This document shows, one piece after another, positions 62,699 through 64,000 of a DNA stretch of 64,000 nt. The DNA is from Verrucomicrobiia bacterium (GTDB taxonomy: Bacteria; Verrucomicrobiota; Verrucomicrobiia; Verrucomicrobiales; DEV007), in contig JAUICH010000004.1 of NCBI GenBank assembly GCA_030427505.1, positions 62,001-126,000 on the forward strand, in the 5' to 3' direction. Each line of letters begins with the position of its first letter. Within the stretch, counting starts at the first letter, position 1. The notes beneath the pieces were generated by a model. The model searched no databases, was not told the origin of the DNA, and saw only the letters and a list, made by a program, of their open reading frames with translations. The position numbers and the translations under genes are program-made.

Positions 62699-63142
62699 CT
62701 ACCAGTTCCCAATGTCATCGGAGGTGCCTTCCTTGCCATCCAACCCCAGGGAAAAGATGTCGTAGGACTCCGGGTTGAACTTTCCGGGGTAACGGTACTG
62801 ATACTTCTGCCCCCAGGGATCGATGATGCCCTTTTCCTTCATCAACGGCTTCCAGCCCGCTGGCTCGGGTCCGGTGGTGGGCCGGGTCACCAGAGCGTCC
62901 AGTCCCTGCTCGGTGGTGGGATAGATCCGGGCTTTCGTTTTGTAGCGGATCAGGCTGGCGTTCAGAGCCTGGATGTCGGCGTGGGCTTTCCCTTCTTCCG
63001 CGTCGCCCAGCACGTTCACCATGAAGTAGGAACCCACGCCCAGGAGCATGGCGATGATGCCCAGCACCAGGATCATTTCCATCAGTGTAAACGCGCGGGC
63101 TCCCCCGTTTTTCCGTCGTGTGTAGTGCATGGTCTTCATCAT
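62699..63142 (-). CDS. gspG: Type II secretion major pseudopilin GspG
   Basis: A 147-residue protein, the main subunit of the pseudopilus. The leader RAFTLMEMILVLGIIAMLLG carries the prepilin peptidase site and Glu5. The C-terminal half has the GspG signature: YPTTEQGLDALVTRPT, DPWGQKYQYRYPG and SLGLDGKEGTSDDIGNW, the last being the calcium-binding end. gspF ends 10 bp upstream. Confidence 0.97.
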   Translation of the reverse strand: MMKTMHYTRRKNGGARAFTLMEMILVLGIIAMLLGVGSYFMVNVLGDAEEGKAHADIQALNASLIRYKTKARIYPTTEQGLDALVTRPTTGPEPAGWKPLMKEKGIIDPWGQKYQYRYPGKFNPESYDIFSLGLDGKEGTSDDIGNW

Positions 63143-63152
63143 AGTTAGTATC

Positions 63153-64000
63153 TCAGCGTGTTCGCAATATCGTAATGGTGTCGTAAATCAACGTAATCAT
63201 CATGTAAGCCATGAAGCCCACCACCGTCGCCATGACCAGGATGATGACCGGCTGGACCATGGCGCTGATGCGCTCGATGCGCTTGTTGAGATCGCGGTCG
63301 TAGCGTTCTCCCGCCTTGATTAAAGACTCCTCCAGCTTCCCCGTCTGCTCGCCAATTCTCAGCATGTCGATCAGACCCGGGGGAAACACCCCGCGCCGCT
63401 CCAGGGCCCGGTAGAGTGGAGAGCCGTCCGCCACTTCCTCCGCCACGATGCCGATCTGCTCCTGGAGGAAGGGGTTCGGCGTGCTTCCCACGCACAGTTC
63501 CAGGGACTTCATGAGGGTCAGTCCATTGCTCACCATGTTCCCCAGCGTTTCCAGAAACTGGACGTGGAACCGCGAGGACAGCAGCGAGCCATACAGGGGC
63601 AGCCGCAACTGGACCCGGCCCCACCAGAGCTGGTTCCCCGGCGCCCGGATAAACATGACCACGCAGGTCAGCACGATGACGATTCCCGAAAGCAGGGCCC
63701 ACCAGTACTGCCCGACAAACCCGCTGGCCGCGATGGCGAAGCGCGCAACCAACGGCATCTGTGCGCCGGTGGACTCAATGAGCATGCTCAGGCGCGGGAT
63801 GAGGTATAACACGAACATCATCGTCACCGCAAAGCCTGACACGAACAGAAAGGCCGGGTATATCAGCGCCGTGACGACGCGCCCCTTCAGTTCCTGCAAG
63901 GTGGTCAGGTACGTTACCTGCCGGCGCAGGATGGAAGGCAGGGCGCCGCTTGCCTCCCCGGCGGCCACGAGGTTGCAGTAGAGATCGCCGAAAGACGGAG
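63153..64000 (-). CDS. gspF: Type II secretion inner-membrane protein GspF (partial)
   Basis: The frame runs off the right edge, so the N terminus is missing. The visible part has DLYCNLVAAGEASGALPSIL, the GspF signature, then three transmembrane regions (ALIYPAFLFVSGFAVTMMFV; YWWALLSGIVIVLTCVVMFI; MVQPVIILVMATVVGFMAYM). GVFPPGLIDMLRIGEQTGKL is the second repeat signature. GspF is the inner-membrane platform protein. gspE would be expected upstream, outside the window. Confidence 0.96.
   Translation of the reverse strand, partial: PSFGDLYCNLVAAGEASGALPSILRRQVTYLTTLQELKGRVVTALIYPAFLFVSGFAVTMMFVLYLIPRLSMLIESTGAQMPLVARFAIAASGFVGQYWWALLSGIVIVLTCVVMFIRAPGNQLWWGRVQLRLPLYGSLLSSRFHVQFLETLGNMVSNGLTLMKSLELCVGSTPNPFLQEQIGIVAEEVADGSPLYRALERRGVFPPGLIDMLRIGEQTGKLEESLIKAGERYDRDLNKRIERISAMVQPVIILVMATVVGFMAYMMITLIYDTITILRTR

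Noticed and set aside
55039-64000. Type IV pilus cluster
   Set aside because: GspG with its DPWG and calcium-end signature, GspK, and a GspD-type secretin identify type II secretion. No pilT, pilQ or major pilin is seen.

Overview
This window looks like chromosomal DNA of a GC-rich, Gram-negative (diderm) heterotroph. It encodes several lipoproteins, a TolC-independent type II secretion cluster, two exported formylglycine sulfatases, a secreted DUF1080 protein, an arabinose/ribulose catabolic pair (araB, araD), glycerol kinase and a GT4 glycogen synthase. This mix, with FloA/NfeD, a CsbD protein and an RGG-type RRM protein, fits Verrucomicrobiota (Opitutae/Puniceicoccales-like) best. That placement is an inference from gene content, with no marker phylogeny behind it.

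Layout. 1-6 kb (minus): a glycosyltransferase running off the left end, an Obg GTPase with a large acidic insertion, a glycogen/maltosyl-phosphate synthase, small lipoproteins, CsbD and a beta-CASP RNase-like metallohydrolase. 6.2-10.9 kb (plus): sulfatase, zinc alcohol dehydrogenase, then an 826-bp non-coding stretch with five same-strand DnaA-box-like 9-mers and several palindromes, then isocitrate dehydrogenase with a strong terminator. 11.3-31.4 kb (mostly minus): glpK, mtnA-like isomerase, sulfatase plus DUF1080, hybrid histidine kinase, araD, araB, a TlpA-like thioredoxin, holB-tmk, and a large STAND NTPase with TPRs. 31.4-32.1 kb: REP-like palindromes and a 28-unit octanucleotide array at a point where gene direction flips. 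32.1-54.7 kb (all plus): hisI, parA, secA, nfeD-floA, a Doc-type toxin-antitoxin pair beside tRNA-Leu, two CNNM/CorC proteins, an RRM protein, miaA-aroB, an AT-richer orphan gene, dprA, topB, nrdR, a HIT protein, tRNA-Asn and an exported protein. 55.0-64.0 kb (minus): a type II secretion operon reading F-G-H-I-J-K-L-M-(C-like)-D, with F cut by the window end.

How the parts fit. The secretion cluster could export hydrolases that release sugars from sulfated or arabinose-containing polysaccharides. The exported sulfatases and DUF1080 protein would act outside the cytoplasm, and AraB/AraD would carry the pentose into the pentose phosphate pathway. Housekeeping genes (secA, holB, tmk, topB, dprA, miaA, aroB, hisI, nrdR, obg) show that this is core chromosome. 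Accessory signs are local: a two-copy MITE-like element with terminal inverted repeats (about 21.95 and 54.74 kb), the STAND gene, the toxin-antitoxin pair and the AT-richer gene at 46.4 kb.

The most notable observations are the DnaA-box cluster with a split parS-like palindrome at 8.85-9.17 kb, the MITE pair, the octanucleotide array at the strand switch, the STAND/TPR protein, the acidic insertion in Obg, and a Doc-family toxin with Gln in place of the motif His.
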